A DNA stretch of 64,000 nucleotides from an uncultured Bacteroides sp. (GTDB taxonomy: Bacteria > Bacteroidota > Bacteroidia > Bacteroidales > Bacteroidaceae). The DNA is taken from the NCBI RefSeq assembly GCF_958445495.1, contig NZ_CAUCSQ010000017.1:1-64000 (forward strand), in the 5' to 3' direction. Positions 27,261 through 36,608 of this stretch are shown in pieces (position 1 is the stretch's first letter; the number at the start of each line of letters is the position of its first letter). The notes under the pieces are model-generated. The model saw only the letters and a list, made by a program, of their open reading frames with translations. It did not search any database and was not told the origin of the DNA. The position numbers and the translations under genes are program-made.

Positions 27261-29465
27261 TCAGAACAAACTCCACGCGACAGTCAGCCCTGCCATGACG
27301 ATGGCAACCATGCTCATCAGTTTTATCAATATATTCAGACTGGGGCCGGATGTATCCTTAAACGGATCGCCTACCGTGTCCCCGACCACTGTCGCCTTAT
27401 GGACTTCGCTGCCTTTACCGCCGAAATTCCCCTCTTCCACATACTTCTTCGCATTATCCCACGCACCGCCGGCATTCGCCATGAAGATAGCCAATACGAA
27501 ACCGCTGCTCAAACCGCCGATTAACAGGCCGAGCACACCGGGAACGCCGAAAACAAGCCCCGTAAAGATAGGAGCGATAATGGCAATCAGGGAAGGCACG
27601 ACCATCTCGCGCTGCGCCCCTTTCGTAGAAATAGCCACACAACGCTCGTAATCCGGTTCGGCCTCTCCCGTCAGAATTCCTTTAATCTCACGGAACTGGC
27701 GACGCACTTCATCTACCATATGCCCTGCCGCACGTCCCACCGCATTCATCGTCAAGCCACAGAACAGGAAAGCCATCATAGAACCGAGAAACATGCCCGA
27801 AAGGACTTTCGGATTCATCAGATTCACTTCATAATAATTCATGAAGTCGATAAACGTCGCATGTGCCACACTGACAGTCTCCCCGTTCGGGAAAGTCAAA
27901 TCCGCATGTCCGAGACGAGTCAGTCCGATGCGTATCTCCTCAATATAAGATGCAAGCAAAGCCAGCCCCGTCAATGCGGCGGAACCAATCGCAAAACCTT
28001 TTCCGGTCGCAGCAGTCGTATTTCCGAGAGAATCGAGCGCGTCGGTACGTTTGCGTACTTCCTCGCCCAAGCCGGACATCTCCGCGTTGCCGCCCGCATT
28101 ATCGGCAATCGGGCCATACGCATCCGTCGCCAAAGTAATGCCCAATGTAGAAAGCATGCCGACAGCGGCGATACCGATTCCGTACAGTCCCATGCCTATG
28201 TCAGTGAAATCGCCTGCGGCAGCCAACAGGTAAGAAGCGATAATGCCCACCACGACTGCAATGACAGGAATAGCCGTAGAAAGCATGCCCAGGCCGATGC
28301 CGGAAATGATTACCGTGGCAGGACCGGTTTTGCCGCTCTCGCTCAATTTCTGAGTAGGACGGTAAGACTGCGAAGTATAATACTCGGTGGAACGGCCAAT
28401 CACGATGCCGACCAACAAACCGACCACCACGGCACAAGAAATCCATACCCAGTTCTGCAACTGCAAAAGCCACAGAATAAAGAAAGTGGCAATCACGATA
28501 AGCACGGAACTCAGGTTCGTGCCGAATGCCAATGAGCCCAGCAAATCCTTCATCTTCGCATTTTCTTTCGTGCGGACGGCGAAGATACCTATGATGGAAA
28601 GGATAATCCCCACAGCGGCAATCAGCATCGGGGCAATGACAGCCTTAAACTGCATCGCCGTATCCGAAGAATGGATAAAGGCGGCGGCTCCCAATGCGGC
28701 GGTCGCAAGAATCGAACCGCAATAAGATTCGTACAAATCGGCGCCCATGCCTGCCACATCGCCGACATTATCCCCCACATTATCGGCAATCGTCGCCGGG
28801 TTGCGCGGGTCGTCTTCGGGGATTCCCGCTTCCACCTTTCCTACAAGGTCGGCTCCCACATCGGCAGCTTTCGTATAAATACCGCCTCCCACACGGGCAA
28901 AGAGCGCCTGGGTGGAAGCTCCCATACCGAAAGTCAGCATCGTGGTAGTAATGACACAAAGTTTATGAGTCGGCGACAGCGCATCGGCGGGAATCACCTC
29001 ATTCAGCAGCAGATACCAGAAAGAAATGTCAAGCAAGCCGAGTCCGACCACCACCAGTCCCATTACCGCACCGCTCCGGAAAGCGATTCTCAATCCGGCG
29101 TTCAGCGAACCCCGTGCGGCATTTGCCGTACGTGCCGACGCATAAGTAGCCGTCTTCATTCCGAGAAAGCCGGAAAGCCCGGAAAAGAAACCGCCCGTCA
29201 GGAAAGCGATGGGAACCCATGCATTCTGGACATGGAAACCATACGCCATGATTGAGAACAAAACAACCAGCCCCAAGAACACGCAACCGACAATCTTATA
29301 CTGTTGTTTCAGATAAGACATGGCGCCTTTGCGCACGGCAGCGGCGATTCTTATCATTTGGGAAGTGCCTTCGCTCTCTTTCATCATTTGCTTATGGAAG
29401 TAATAAGCAAAACAGAGGGCCAACACGGAAGCGGCTGGAACCAGCCAGAAAAGAATGTTGTCCAT
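27261..29465 (-). CDS. hppA: Membrane-bound K+-dependent pyrophosphatase (Na+ and/or H+ pump)
   Basis: Hydrolyses pyrophosphate to drive ion export across the inner membrane. About 734 residues from the ATG giving MDNILFW, with some 16 membrane segments. The cytoplasmic active-site motifs are present: [11 protein letters not shown] at 202-212, then [19 protein letters not shown], and a C-terminal [10 protein letters not shown] plus [17 protein letters not shown]. The NTTAATGKG motif (482-490) has Ala where K+-independent enzymes have Lys, indicating K+ dependence. Bacteroides enzymes of this group are known to pump Na+ and, in some, H+; the exact ion cannot be read here. Single gene, ended by a hairpin. 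Confidence 0.95.
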   Translation of the reverse strand: MDNILFWLVPAASVLALCFAYYFHKQMMKESEGTSQMIRIAAAVRKGAMSYLKQQYKIVGCVFLGLVVLFSIMAYGFHVQNAWVPIAFLTGGFFSGLSGFLGMKTATYASARTANAARGSLNAGLRIAFRSGAVMGLVVVGLGLLDISFWYLLLNEVIPADALSPTHKLCVITTTMLTFGMGASTQALFARVGGGIYTKAADVGADLVGKVEAGIPEDDPRNPATIADNVGDNVGDVAGMGADLYESYCGSILATAALGAAAFIHSSDTAMQFKAVIAPMLIAAVGIILSIIGIFAVRTKENAKMKDLLGSLAFGTNLSSVLIVIATFFILWLLQLQNWVWISCAVVVGLLVGIVIGRSTEYYTSQSYRPTQKLSESGKTGPATVIISGIGLGMLSTAIPVIAVVVGIIASYLLAAAGDFTDIGMGLYGIGIAAVGMLSTLGITLATDAYGPIADNAGGNAEMSGLGEEVRKRTDALDSLGNTTAATGKGFAIGSAALTGLALLASYIEEIRIGLTRLGHADLTFPNGETVSVAHATFIDFMNYYEVNLMNPKVLSGMFLGSMMAFLFCGLTMNAVGRAAGHMVDEVRRQFREIKGILTGEAEPDYERCVAISTKGAQREMVVPSLIAIIAPIFTGLVFGVPGVLGLLIGGLSSGFVLAIFMANAGGAWDNAKKYVEEGNFGGKGSEVHKATVVGDTVGDPFKDTSGPSLNILIKLMSMVAIVMAGLTVAWSLF

Positions 29466-30064
29466 AGATTCAAAATTATTAAAGGGTTTACGGTCGCTAA
29501 AAGTATGGAAACCAATCGTAAAAAGCAAGTAAAGAAGAAAGAATTTGTTTGTTTTTCATACACGGCGCCATCAAAAGGCAATGTCTTTTTCCGTTTATAT
29601 GAGTGCAACGGGCATCCCCACCAACCGTTTATATATAAACATCCTTTTGCGGATATGCCGATATATAACTATCCGTATGGAGTATCTGGTTTAGTTGACA
29701 TATACCGGAAATAAGGTGACAAGCACAAGAAGTTCCGTATGAAAAATGCAACGGGCGGATATCCCTGCCATAAAAACCGGTTATTCCGGAACACTGTTGT
29801 CCCCGTCATGCGAAAAGCCCGGAATACATCGCCCGCCAGCAATTATACGATACCCCCGCCGCCCCTCCTGCCGTTGCAATAAAGGGAAGCTTTCAGATTA
29901 TACGGTATGAACATACCAACCTTATCCAGTGTAATGACAACTTATGCAGGAATTACAAAGGGGATAAGTAAACTTATTTAGTTTTTTAAAGATATCGAGT
30001 AAACCAATTTAGGCATAACAAGCAAAGTTGTCAACTAAATCCAGTACAGTACACCCCTATCAGG

Positions 30065-30233
30065 CAATTATCGGTTTCCACTTATTGGAACTATAGTTTC
30101 ACCTGATAGAAACTAAAGTTTCAATAGAAAGAAACTACAGTTTCAACCGCCAGAAACTAAAGTTTCCAAACTATGGAAACTACAGTTTCTCGGTGTGGAA
30201 CAAACAGTTTCAAGCGGTGGAACCTATCGTTCC
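30065..30233. repeat. Array of 22-bp-spaced palindromes, consensus GAAACTA(A/C)AGTTTC
   Basis: Seven 14-bp palindromic units start at 30087, 30109, 30131, 30153, 30176, 30198 and 30220, so five of six steps are exactly 22 bp and one is 23. A half unit (GGTTTC) sits in phase at 30065-30078. The middle four units are near perfect; outer units decay. The 8-9 bp spacers are unrelated to each other. Two helical turns per unit suggest a protein-binding array. Confidence 0.85.
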
Positions 30234-30512
30234 TTCATAATGAACCGGACGAAACGACACGACGCATCCCCAAAACGGCTGTCCGCCGGTTCATATCCGG
30301 ATACGGTTGTCCATATTCATTTATTTTTTTACCCGGCCCGCACCGGCCATTCCCGACCGGAATCCGGAAATCCCGGATGGGGAACGCCTTACAACTTACC
30401 ATAAAAAAGGAAACCGCCCGATGCGCCCGTAACCGGAACCGCATGAGCAGGACAAACGGGAACCGTTTCGTTCCCATTTATCATATAATTCGGCACAAGC
30501 ATCGAATTCCGG

Positions 30513-30542
30513 GTTGTACATAACGAATTATCCTTATCTTTG
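30513..30542 (+). promoter_or_regulatory. Promoter of the alpha-galactosidase gene
   Basis: -33-like GTTG (30513-30516), 18 bases, then -7 TATCTTTG (30535-30542), close to the Bacteroides consensus. It gives a leader of about 55 bases before the ATG at 30603. Confidence 0.6.
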
Positions 30543-30602
30543 CGGTGTCTCCTTATGACCGAAAACAAACTGATACCTAATATTATTTATCTTAAAAAAA
30601 CC

Positions 30603-32792
30603 ATGAAGAAACTATTTGCACTACTAATGGCCTGTTTTACACTGGCGCCGATGAATGCGCAGGAAAAGAACGTTATCCGCATCACAACGGACAACACGGA
30701 CTTAATCCTCCAGGTGGCCCCGAACGGACGCCTTTATCAAGCTTACCTCGGCGACAAACTGCTGAATGAACGGGACATCGACCATTTCTCTCCTTATGTG
30801 AAAAGCGGCAGTGACGGAAGCGTATCCGCCCGCGGTTGGGAGGCATATCCGGGGTCCGGCGCAGAAGATTATTTCGAACCGGCCGTAGCCATCACCCATC
30901 ATGACGGCAATCCGAGCACCGTCCTCCGCTATGTCTCCTCCGGGCAGAAAGCCGTGACAGGCGGAACAGAAACGGTTATCCGACTGAAAGACGACCAATA
31001 TCCGGTGGAAGTCACCCTGCATTATATCGCTTACCCGAAAGAGAACGTCATCAAAACGTGGAGTGAAATCAAACACAATGAAAAGCGTTCTGTCACCCTG
31101 TGGCGCTATGCTTCCGCAATGCTCTACTTTTCAGGGAATGAATATTACCTGACCGAATTCAGCGGCGATTGGGCGAAAGAAGCGCAAATGAGCACGCAGC
31201 CCTTGCGGTTCGGAAAGAAAGTAATCGACACCAAGCTGGGAAGCCGCGCCGCCATGCACGCCCACCCGTTCTTCGAACTCGGCATCGAACAACCGGCACA
31301 GGAGGCACAGGGTCGCGTGATGCTGGGCACTATCGGATGGACCGGGAACTTCCGGTTCACCTTCGAGGTGGACAATGCGGGCAATCTCCGCGTAATCCCC
31401 GCCATCAATCCTTACGCATCCGACTACGAGCTGAAAGCGGACGAGGTATTCACGACTCCCGAATTCATATTCACGTTCAGCAACAACGGTACGGGTGAAG
31501 CCAGCCGTAACCTCCACGCCTGGGCGCGCAACTACCAACTGAAAGACGGACAAGGAGACCGCCTTACGCTGCTGAACAACTGGGAGAATACTTATTTCAA
31601 CTTCAATGAAGAGCTACTCTCCGGACTGATGAAGGAAGCCAAACATCTCGGTGTAGACATGTTCCTTCTGGACGACGGCTGGTTCGGTAACAAACACCCG
31701 CGCAACAGCGACAACGCCGGCCTGGGCGACTGGGAGGCGATGAAAGCCAAACTGCCCGGCGGCATTCCCGCTCTTGTAAAATCCGCCAAAGAAACCGGAG
31801 TGAAATTCGGTATCTGGATTGAACCGGAAATGGTGAATCCCCGGAGCGAGCTATTCGAGAAACATCCCGACTGGGCTATCAGGCTGCCGAACCGGGAGAC
31901 TTATTATTACCGGAACCAACTGGTACTCGACCTGAGCAATCCGGAAGTGCAGGACTTCGTTTTCGGCGTGGTAGACAATATCCTGACCGGGAATCCGGAA
32001 GTGGCTTTCTTCAAATGGGACTGCAACTCTCCGATTACGAACATCTACTCTCCATACCTGAAAAACAAGCAGGGACAGCTTTACATCGCCCATGTACGCG
32101 GCATCTACAACGTCCTGAAACGTGTGAAAGAGAAATACCCGGACGTGCCGATGATGCTCTGCTCCGGCGGCGGTGCGCGCTGCGACTACGAAGCCCTGAA
32201 ATATTTCACGGAATTCTGGTGCAGCGACAATACCGACCCGGTAGAACGTTTGTTTATCCAATGGGGATTCTCGCAAGTTTTTCCGGCAAAGGCGATGTGT
32301 GCGCACGTGACTAGCTGGAATAAAAAGACTAGCGTGAAGTTCCGCACCGACGTAGCCAGCATGTGCAAGCTCGGTTTCGACCTTGGGCTGAAAGAGCTGG
32401 CCCCGGACGAACTGGCTTTCTGCCAAAACGCTGTCGCCAACTGGAAACGCCTGAAGAAAGTAATCCTCGACGGTGAGCAATACAGGCTGGTTTCGCCTTA
32501 CGACGGCAACCACATGTCGGTGATGTATGTCTCTCCGGACAAGGGCAAAGCTCTTCTTTACACTTACGACATCCACCCACGATACGGGGAGAAACTGCTC
32601 CCGGTGAAATTGCAGGGACTGGATGCGAAGAGGATGTACAAAGTGAAAGAAATCAACCTGATGCCGGGCAAGAAGTCCAATCTGGCTGCCGATGAAAAGA
32701 CGTATTCGGGAGATTATCTGATGAAGGCGGGGCTTCATGCTTTCACGACGGAGCAGACTTTCAGCCGCGTGATTGAACTGACTGCCGAATAA
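30603..32792 (+). CDS. Secreted GH36 family alpha-galactosidase
   Basis: Removes terminal alpha-galactose from oligosaccharides such as raffinose-type sugars or galactomannan side chains. 729 residues with a signal peptide (MKKLFALLMACFTLAPMNAQ). An N-terminal beta-supersandwich domain is followed by a (beta/alpha)8 barrel with GH36 motifs: FLLDDGWFG, GIWIEPEM, FKWDCNS (nucleophile Asp473), CSGGGARCD, and SDNTD at 541-545 carrying the acid/base. A small C-terminal beta domain follows. I chose the ATG before KKLFALL because the signal peptide starts there. No SusC/SusD pair is adjacent, so it is not in a standard polysaccharide-utilisation operon. Exact substrate unknown. Confidence 0.92.
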   Translation: MKKLFALLMACFTLAPMNAQEKNVIRITTDNTDLILQVAPNGRLYQAYLGDKLLNERDIDHFSPYVKSGSDGSVSARGWEAYPGSGAEDYFEPAVAITHHDGNPSTVLRYVSSGQKAVTGGTETVIRLKDDQYPVEVTLHYIAYPKENVIKTWSEIKHNEKRSVTLWRYASAMLYFSGNEYYLTEFSGDWAKEAQMSTQPLRFGKKVIDTKLGSRAAMHAHPFFELGIEQPAQEAQGRVMLGTIGWTGNFRFTFEVDNAGNLRVIPAINPYASDYELKADEVFTTPEFIFTFSNNGTGEASRNLHAWARNYQLKDGQGDRLTLLNNWENTYFNFNEELLSGLMKEAKHLGVDMFLLDDGWFGNKHPRNSDNAGLGDWEAMKAKLPGGIPALVKSAKETGVKFGIWIEPEMVNPRSELFEKHPDWAIRLPNRETYYYRNQLVLDLSNPEVQDFVFGVVDNILTGNPEVAFFKWDCNSPITNIYSPYLKNKQGQLYIAHVRGIYNVLKRVKEKYPDVPMMLCSGGGARCDYEALKYFTEFWCSDNTDPVERLFIQWGFSQVFPAKAMCAHVTSWNKKTSVKFRTDVASMCKLGFDLGLKELAPDELAFCQNAVANWKRLKKVILDGEQYRLVSPYDGNHMSVMYVSPDKGKALLYTYDIHPRYGEKLLPVKLQGLDAKRMYKVKEINLMPGKKSNLAADEKTYSGDYLMKAGLHAFTTEQTFSRVIELTAE

Positions 32793-32949
32793 AGGACTAA
32801 TAACCGGACAAAAATTTGGCTAGTCTTAAACAACCGTTGCAGTTTTCGTACAGAAATAAAAGAATGAATGCACCATAAAAAGGGAGTGTGTCGAAACTAA
32901 AATGAACACTCGAAGCAGTTACAGAATCTAACTGATAAACATAAAAATA

Positions 32950-32993
32950 GCCGTATCATTACTCAAAAACAGAGAGTTGATACGGCCTTTTTA
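32950..32993 (+). terminator. Terminator after the alpha-galactosidase gene, inside the repeat
   Basis: GCCGTATCA..ACTC (32950-32964) pairs with GAGT..TGATACGGC (32974-32986), followed by CTTTTTATT. Same structure as in copy 1, without the nested hairpin. Confidence 0.75.
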
Positions 32994-32998
32994 TTGCC

Positions 32999-33292
32999 GA
33001 TAAAGAGCGCCAGGTTTCAGATAAAGAGCGCCAGGTTTCAGATAAAGAGCGCCAGGTTTCAGATAAAGAGCACCGGGTTTCAGATGAAGAACGCCAGGTT
33101 TCAGATAAAGAGCGCCAGGTTTCAGATAAAGAGCGCCAGGCTTCAGATAAAGAGTGCCAAGTTTCAGATAAAGAGCGCCAGGTTTCAGATAAAGAGCGCC
33201 GGGTTTCAGATGAAGAACGCCAGATTTCAGATAAAGAACGCCAAGTTTCAGATAAAGAGCACCGGGTTTCAGATAAAGAGCACCGGGTTTCA
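32999..33292. repeat. Tandem repeat, 14 units of 21 bp
   Basis: Fourteen consecutive units of consensus GATAAAGAGCGCCAGGTTTC plus A, with scattered substitutions (GCACCGGG, GATGAAGAACG, GTGCCAAG variants) and no length change. 21 bp is a multiple of three, so both strands stay open, but there is no sign of coding. The related copy at about 6055-6095 has about two units. Confidence 0.95.
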
Positions 33293-33478
33293 GATAAAAA
33301 GTTCATTTCCCCTAAAATTGAATTCTGATACACTCCCTGAAAACAGCCGAGAGGGGAAAGAGTCCCAGCATTCCACTTCGGGAAAAAGCGGTTTCCAGAT
33401 TGAACCGGCTGACCGCCTCCCCCCCCTTCAACGGCGGAAAGGGACTGTATTAAAACCCGTTCCGCCGCAATTGTTTTT

Positions 33479-36322
33479 TCATCCGTTCACAGTCCATTTG
33501 GCTATCAGGCTTTTCAAATGCGCGCTATTTATCGGTTTGGGCAAGAAATCGCTACCTCCTGCCTGCAGCGCGTTCACTTTGTCTTGCTCGAAGGCAAACG
33601 CTGTGGTGATAATAATCGGAATTTCCTTATCTTGCTTGCGGATAAGAGCCGTAGCGGTCAACCCGTCCATAACCGGCATCTTTATATCCATCAGAATCAG
33701 GTCCGGATTCCATGACCGGTACATTTCCACCCCTTCCTTCCCGTTTTCGGCATGTTGCAGCTCATAGTTTTTACGCAGGATGGAAGCGAGCAGAAAGTAG
33801 TTGCTTACATTATCTTCTACAATCAGGATACGCGGCTTACGGATTTCTCCTCCGGCAGTTGCCGGGACGTGGGAATTGCCGGAAAACAAGCCGGATTCGT
33901 CCGAAGGCGTATCATCCTGTTCCGGACATATCCAAGGAAGGGTAAACCAAAAGGTGGAACCCGCTCCCTGTTCACTTTCCACACCGATATGGCCGCCCAA
34001 CTGCTCTATGATGCTTTTACAGATAGACAAGCCGAGCCCGGTTCCCTGCACGAAATCGTTCAGTTTGACAAAACGTTCGAAGATGGAGCCAATCTTATCG
34101 GAAGGGATGCCTGTCCCCGTATCGGTGACATAGAAACGGAGCATGTTGCCGGGAGCAATCTCATATCCCAACGTGATACTTCCCCGGAAGGTAAATTTCA
34201 ACGCATTGTTCACAAAATTGGTAATGACTTGCGTCAAACGATTCTTATCGCCGTGCAAATGGCACTCATCCCGACACCCGCCCCGCAACAGGCTGACATT
34301 TTCAGGAACTTTCATCCGGTAAGACAGGACAATCTCATCCATCATCCGGTTGACGTCTACATCCCCGAAAACAAAATCAAACGTGCCGGCTTCTATTTTA
34401 GACAGGTCGAGAATATCACCGATAAGTTGCAGCAACAGCTCCGTATTTTCACGGACAATCACCATATATTCCAGGCGCTCGCTTGCCTTTTCCGTATCCA
34501 CCAGCAAATCGGCAAATCCTACGATGGCATTAAGCGGGGTGCGTATCTCATGGCTCATGTTGGCAAGAAAGGCACTTTTCAGGCGGTCCAGAGTTTCGGC
34601 ACGGTTTTTCGCTTCGATGAGTTTTTCTTCCATCTCTTTCAGCTCGGTGATGTCGTAATTGATGCCGACCAACTCAATGATGCCTTCCTCCGGGCGGTAA
34701 TCCCTGACTAAAAGGTTGGCGCAACTCCACGTATAGCTGTCATTCTTCCGGCGGATACGGAGATTCTCGCGAAACTTCCCGGATGTCCCCCTCCGGGCTT
34801 CTTCCAGAAAAGCGTTTATCTTCCTGCCATCTTCCGGATAAATAAATTCGTGTGAGGCGAACAGTTCTTTCAACGGCTGGTCTTTGGAAGCGCCCATATT
34901 CAGATACCAACTGTCGCTGGCATACCCTTCTTCCTGAATGAGGTCATACCGGGCATATCCCACCTTGGCATAGTCGCCTGCAAGCGAGAAGAACTCCTCG
35001 AACTCCATAATGCGGCTTTGGGCATTCCGGGTTTCGGTATTATCTATCACCAGAATGAGGTAATTGATTATTTTTCCTTCACTGTTGTGCAACGGCATTA
35101 TCTTGGTAATCAACGCGCGCGTCCCTTTCTGAGGCGTTTCATAGTAATCCGCCATCTTATCAAAACTGTAATTGAAAGAAAGGTCGATGGTTCCGCCGAG
35201 ACGGATTTGGTCTCTCAGCTCCTTATTGGCAAGCGGGTGTTCAAACAGGTTGATGCCCAACAAATCTTCCTTTTTTGCAACCCCGAATATTTCAGCATCT
35301 TTGTCATTGACTTCTATCAGCACGCCTTCCGCATTATAGAGTTCTATCCCGGCAGGTATGCAGGACAAAAGCCACTTGAAATACTGGTGTTTGTTTTCGG
35401 CCTCTTCAATGGAATATCTCAATTTCAAACAAATACTGATTATGTTGGCTATGGAGGTAAACCAAAGGGATTCGTCTTGCTTCCACAAAGGCTTGTGCGT
35501 AACAAATTCGATTCCCATATATCCCCATACTCCGCCGTCGGACAACAGAGGAAGAAGTATGACTGAAACCACGTTCCTGTCTTTCATCCACTCAAGCCTC
35601 CTGCCTCCCTCAGGCGGTATGTCCGCTATATCCGACATAATCGGAATGCCCGCCGTCAACTTGCCATACCACCAGTCTGACCGGTCAATGAGGTCGCACG
35701 TATTTTCATGGCGGACGGAATTATTTTCTTCCCTGCCCACTTCATATATACAGTTCTCGCCGGCATCATTCTTCCCGAACTCTATAATATAGGTATAGTC
35801 AGCATCAAACCGGGTCAATAATTCTTTCAGTATCATGCGGATAGCCACAGCCGTATTCTTCTCCTGCAGAAAAACAAGCAACGCTTCGGATACGGACGTT
35901 TGCCAGTAGAGCATACGCTCAAGGCGTTTGCCCCAACCGGATTCCATATAGTTCGCTTCTTCCCTGCTCAATAGCTGCAACATGCCTGTACGCCGGTTAG
36001 CGCCCTGCCCGCCGGCGGCGCGCATGAGCACCCAGACTTTTCCTTCAGGCGTGATGACGGGGAAACGTTGTTCGGCTGCCTTGCCGCTGTCTTTATCAAA
36101 CAGGCCGGAATCATCCAGCAGGCCCCGGTATTCCTCCGGGAGCAGCTCGCGGAAGTTACGGAAAGAAATCTCATTCTCACCGCCAGCCAACCCTAACAAC
36201 CGGGATACAAAATCAGACAGAATATACGCTTCCTTATCATAGTCGGCTTCCCACCAGCCTATATTTGCCGTGGATATCACCTCTTCCCAACGGGAACTGT
36301 CTTCTCTAATCTTATTATTCAT
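33479..36322 (-). CDS. Soluble hybrid sensor histidine kinase/response regulator
   Basis: About 947 residues from the ATG giving MNNKIRED (a longer reading starts at 36343). In the 954-residue numbering, domains are: PAS-like 18-125, GAF-like 150-305, PAS 320-440, PAS with PAC 450-567, HisKA with His598 (NMSHEIRTP), HATPase_c about 695-805 (NALKF N box, DTGTGIP, GTGLGL) and a C-terminal receiver 837-952 with Asp886 (LMDIKMP). No membrane segment or signal peptide, so it senses a cytoplasmic cue. It lacks the AraC output domain of one-piece Bacteroides hybrid systems; the divergent AraC gene next door could be its partner. Ligand unknown. Confidence 0.92.
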   Translation of the reverse strand: MNNKIREDSSRWEEVISTANIGWWEADYDKEAYILSDFVSRLLGLAGGENEISFRNFRELLPEEYRGLLDDSGLFDKDSGKAAEQRFPVITPEGKVWVLMRAAGGQGANRRTGMLQLLSREEANYMESGWGKRLERMLYWQTSVSEALLVFLQEKNTAVAIRMILKELLTRFDADYTYIIEFGKNDAGENCIYEVGREENNSVRHENTCDLIDRSDWWYGKLTAGIPIMSDIADIPPEGGRRLEWMKDRNVVSVILLPLLSDGGVWGYMGIEFVTHKPLWKQDESLWFTSIANIISICLKLRYSIEEAENKHQYFKWLLSCIPAGIELYNAEGVLIEVNDKDAEIFGVAKKEDLLGINLFEHPLANKELRDQIRLGGTIDLSFNYSFDKMADYYETPQKGTRALITKIMPLHNSEGKIINYLILVIDNTETRNAQSRIMEFEEFFSLAGDYAKVGYARYDLIQEEGYASDSWYLNMGASKDQPLKELFASHEFIYPEDGRKINAFLEEARRGTSGKFRENLRIRRKNDSYTWSCANLLVRDYRPEEGIIELVGINYDITELKEMEEKLIEAKNRAETLDRLKSAFLANMSHEIRTPLNAIVGFADLLVDTEKASERLEYMVIVRENTELLLQLIGDILDLSKIEAGTFDFVFGDVDVNRMMDEIVLSYRMKVPENVSLLRGGCRDECHLHGDKNRLTQVITNFVNNALKFTFRGSITLGYEIAPGNMLRFYVTDTGTGIPSDKIGSIFERFVKLNDFVQGTGLGLSICKSIIEQLGGHIGVESEQGAGSTFWFTLPWICPEQDDTPSDESGLFSGNSHVPATAGGEIRKPRILIVEDNVSNYFLLASILRKNYELQHAENGKEGVEMYRSWNPDLILMDIKMPVMDGLTATALIRKQDKEIPIIITTAFAFEQDKVNALQAGGSDFLPKPINSAHLKSLIAKWTVNG

Positions 36323-36510
36323 GATAACATCTTTTATTTCCATTCCCTTGAGATTTCAAAAACACCTTCTTCTTTGAGGCGAAAGCCTCTGCCCGGCAAT
36401 CCAATCGTGCTTGAAGCCGCCAAAAAGCAGTTGAACCGCTAAGCGGACATACTACTTTCCAAAGGTCCGTATTAAAATCTATAAAAAAGAAAGATTTAAT
36501 AGAAAAGAAA

Positions 36511-36551
36511 GTCCATTTATTGCCAATAATGTCCAATTATTGATACATTTG
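36511..36551 (+). promoter_or_regulatory. Promoter of the AraC-type gene with two direct repeats
   Basis: GTCCATTTATTG (36511-36522) and GTCCAATTATTG (36531-36542) are 20 bp apart, just ahead of -7 box TACATTTG (36544-36551). TTG of the first repeat lies 21 bases from the -7 box and may serve as the -33 region. Direct repeats two turns apart are the usual AraC-family site. Confidence 0.55.
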
Positions 36552-36608
36552 TAATGTTTAACGTTTACAGGGTCCCGATAGTGCTCCGTATTATCAACAA
36601 AACAAAAT

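Larger units (their letters stand above)
29466..30602. other. 1.1-kb gene-free interval between hppA and the alpha-galactosidase gene
   Basis: It holds the 22-bp palindrome array (30065-30233), the alpha-galactosidase promoter (30513-30542), a minus-strand -7-like TACTTTTA for hppA (29498-29505), and a distant inverted pair CTGGTTTAGTTGAC (about 29688) / GTCAACTAAATCCAG (about 30029). No convincing gene was seen; short open frames here lack features of real proteins. Confidence 0.6.
32880..33338. mobile_element. Complete copy 2 of the terminator-bearing repeat element with terminal inverted repeats
   Basis: The ends AGGGAGTGTGTC (about 32881-32892) and GATACACTCCCT (33327-33338) are inverted repeats with one mismatch. 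The 459-bp element contains a terminator (32950-32993) and a 14-unit tandem repeat (32999-33292). It aligns with 5900-6150 and in part with 37826-37925. It has no transposase; its mobility is inferred. The rest of the gap (33339-33478) is featureless apart from another GGGACTGTATTAAAAC motif near 33439. Confidence 0.65.

Noticed and set aside
30065..30233. CRISPR array
   Set aside because: Units are 14 bp with 8-9 bp spacers, far too short, and no cas genes are present.
30173..30523. 116-codon frame after the palindrome array
   Set aside because: Starts inside the repeats, composition is Arg/Pro-rich with no recognisable fold, and it ends in the promoter of the alpha-galactosidase gene.
30603..32792. 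Polysaccharide utilisation locus around the alpha-galactosidase
   Set aside because: No SusC/SusD-type genes or sugar-sensing hybrid regulator with a periplasmic domain are adjacent.
32959..33767. Open frames on both strands through the 21-bp repeat array
   Set aside because: 21 bp is a multiple of three, so any frame without a stop in one unit stays open. The products are monotonous heptads, and no promoter or conserved flank supports them.
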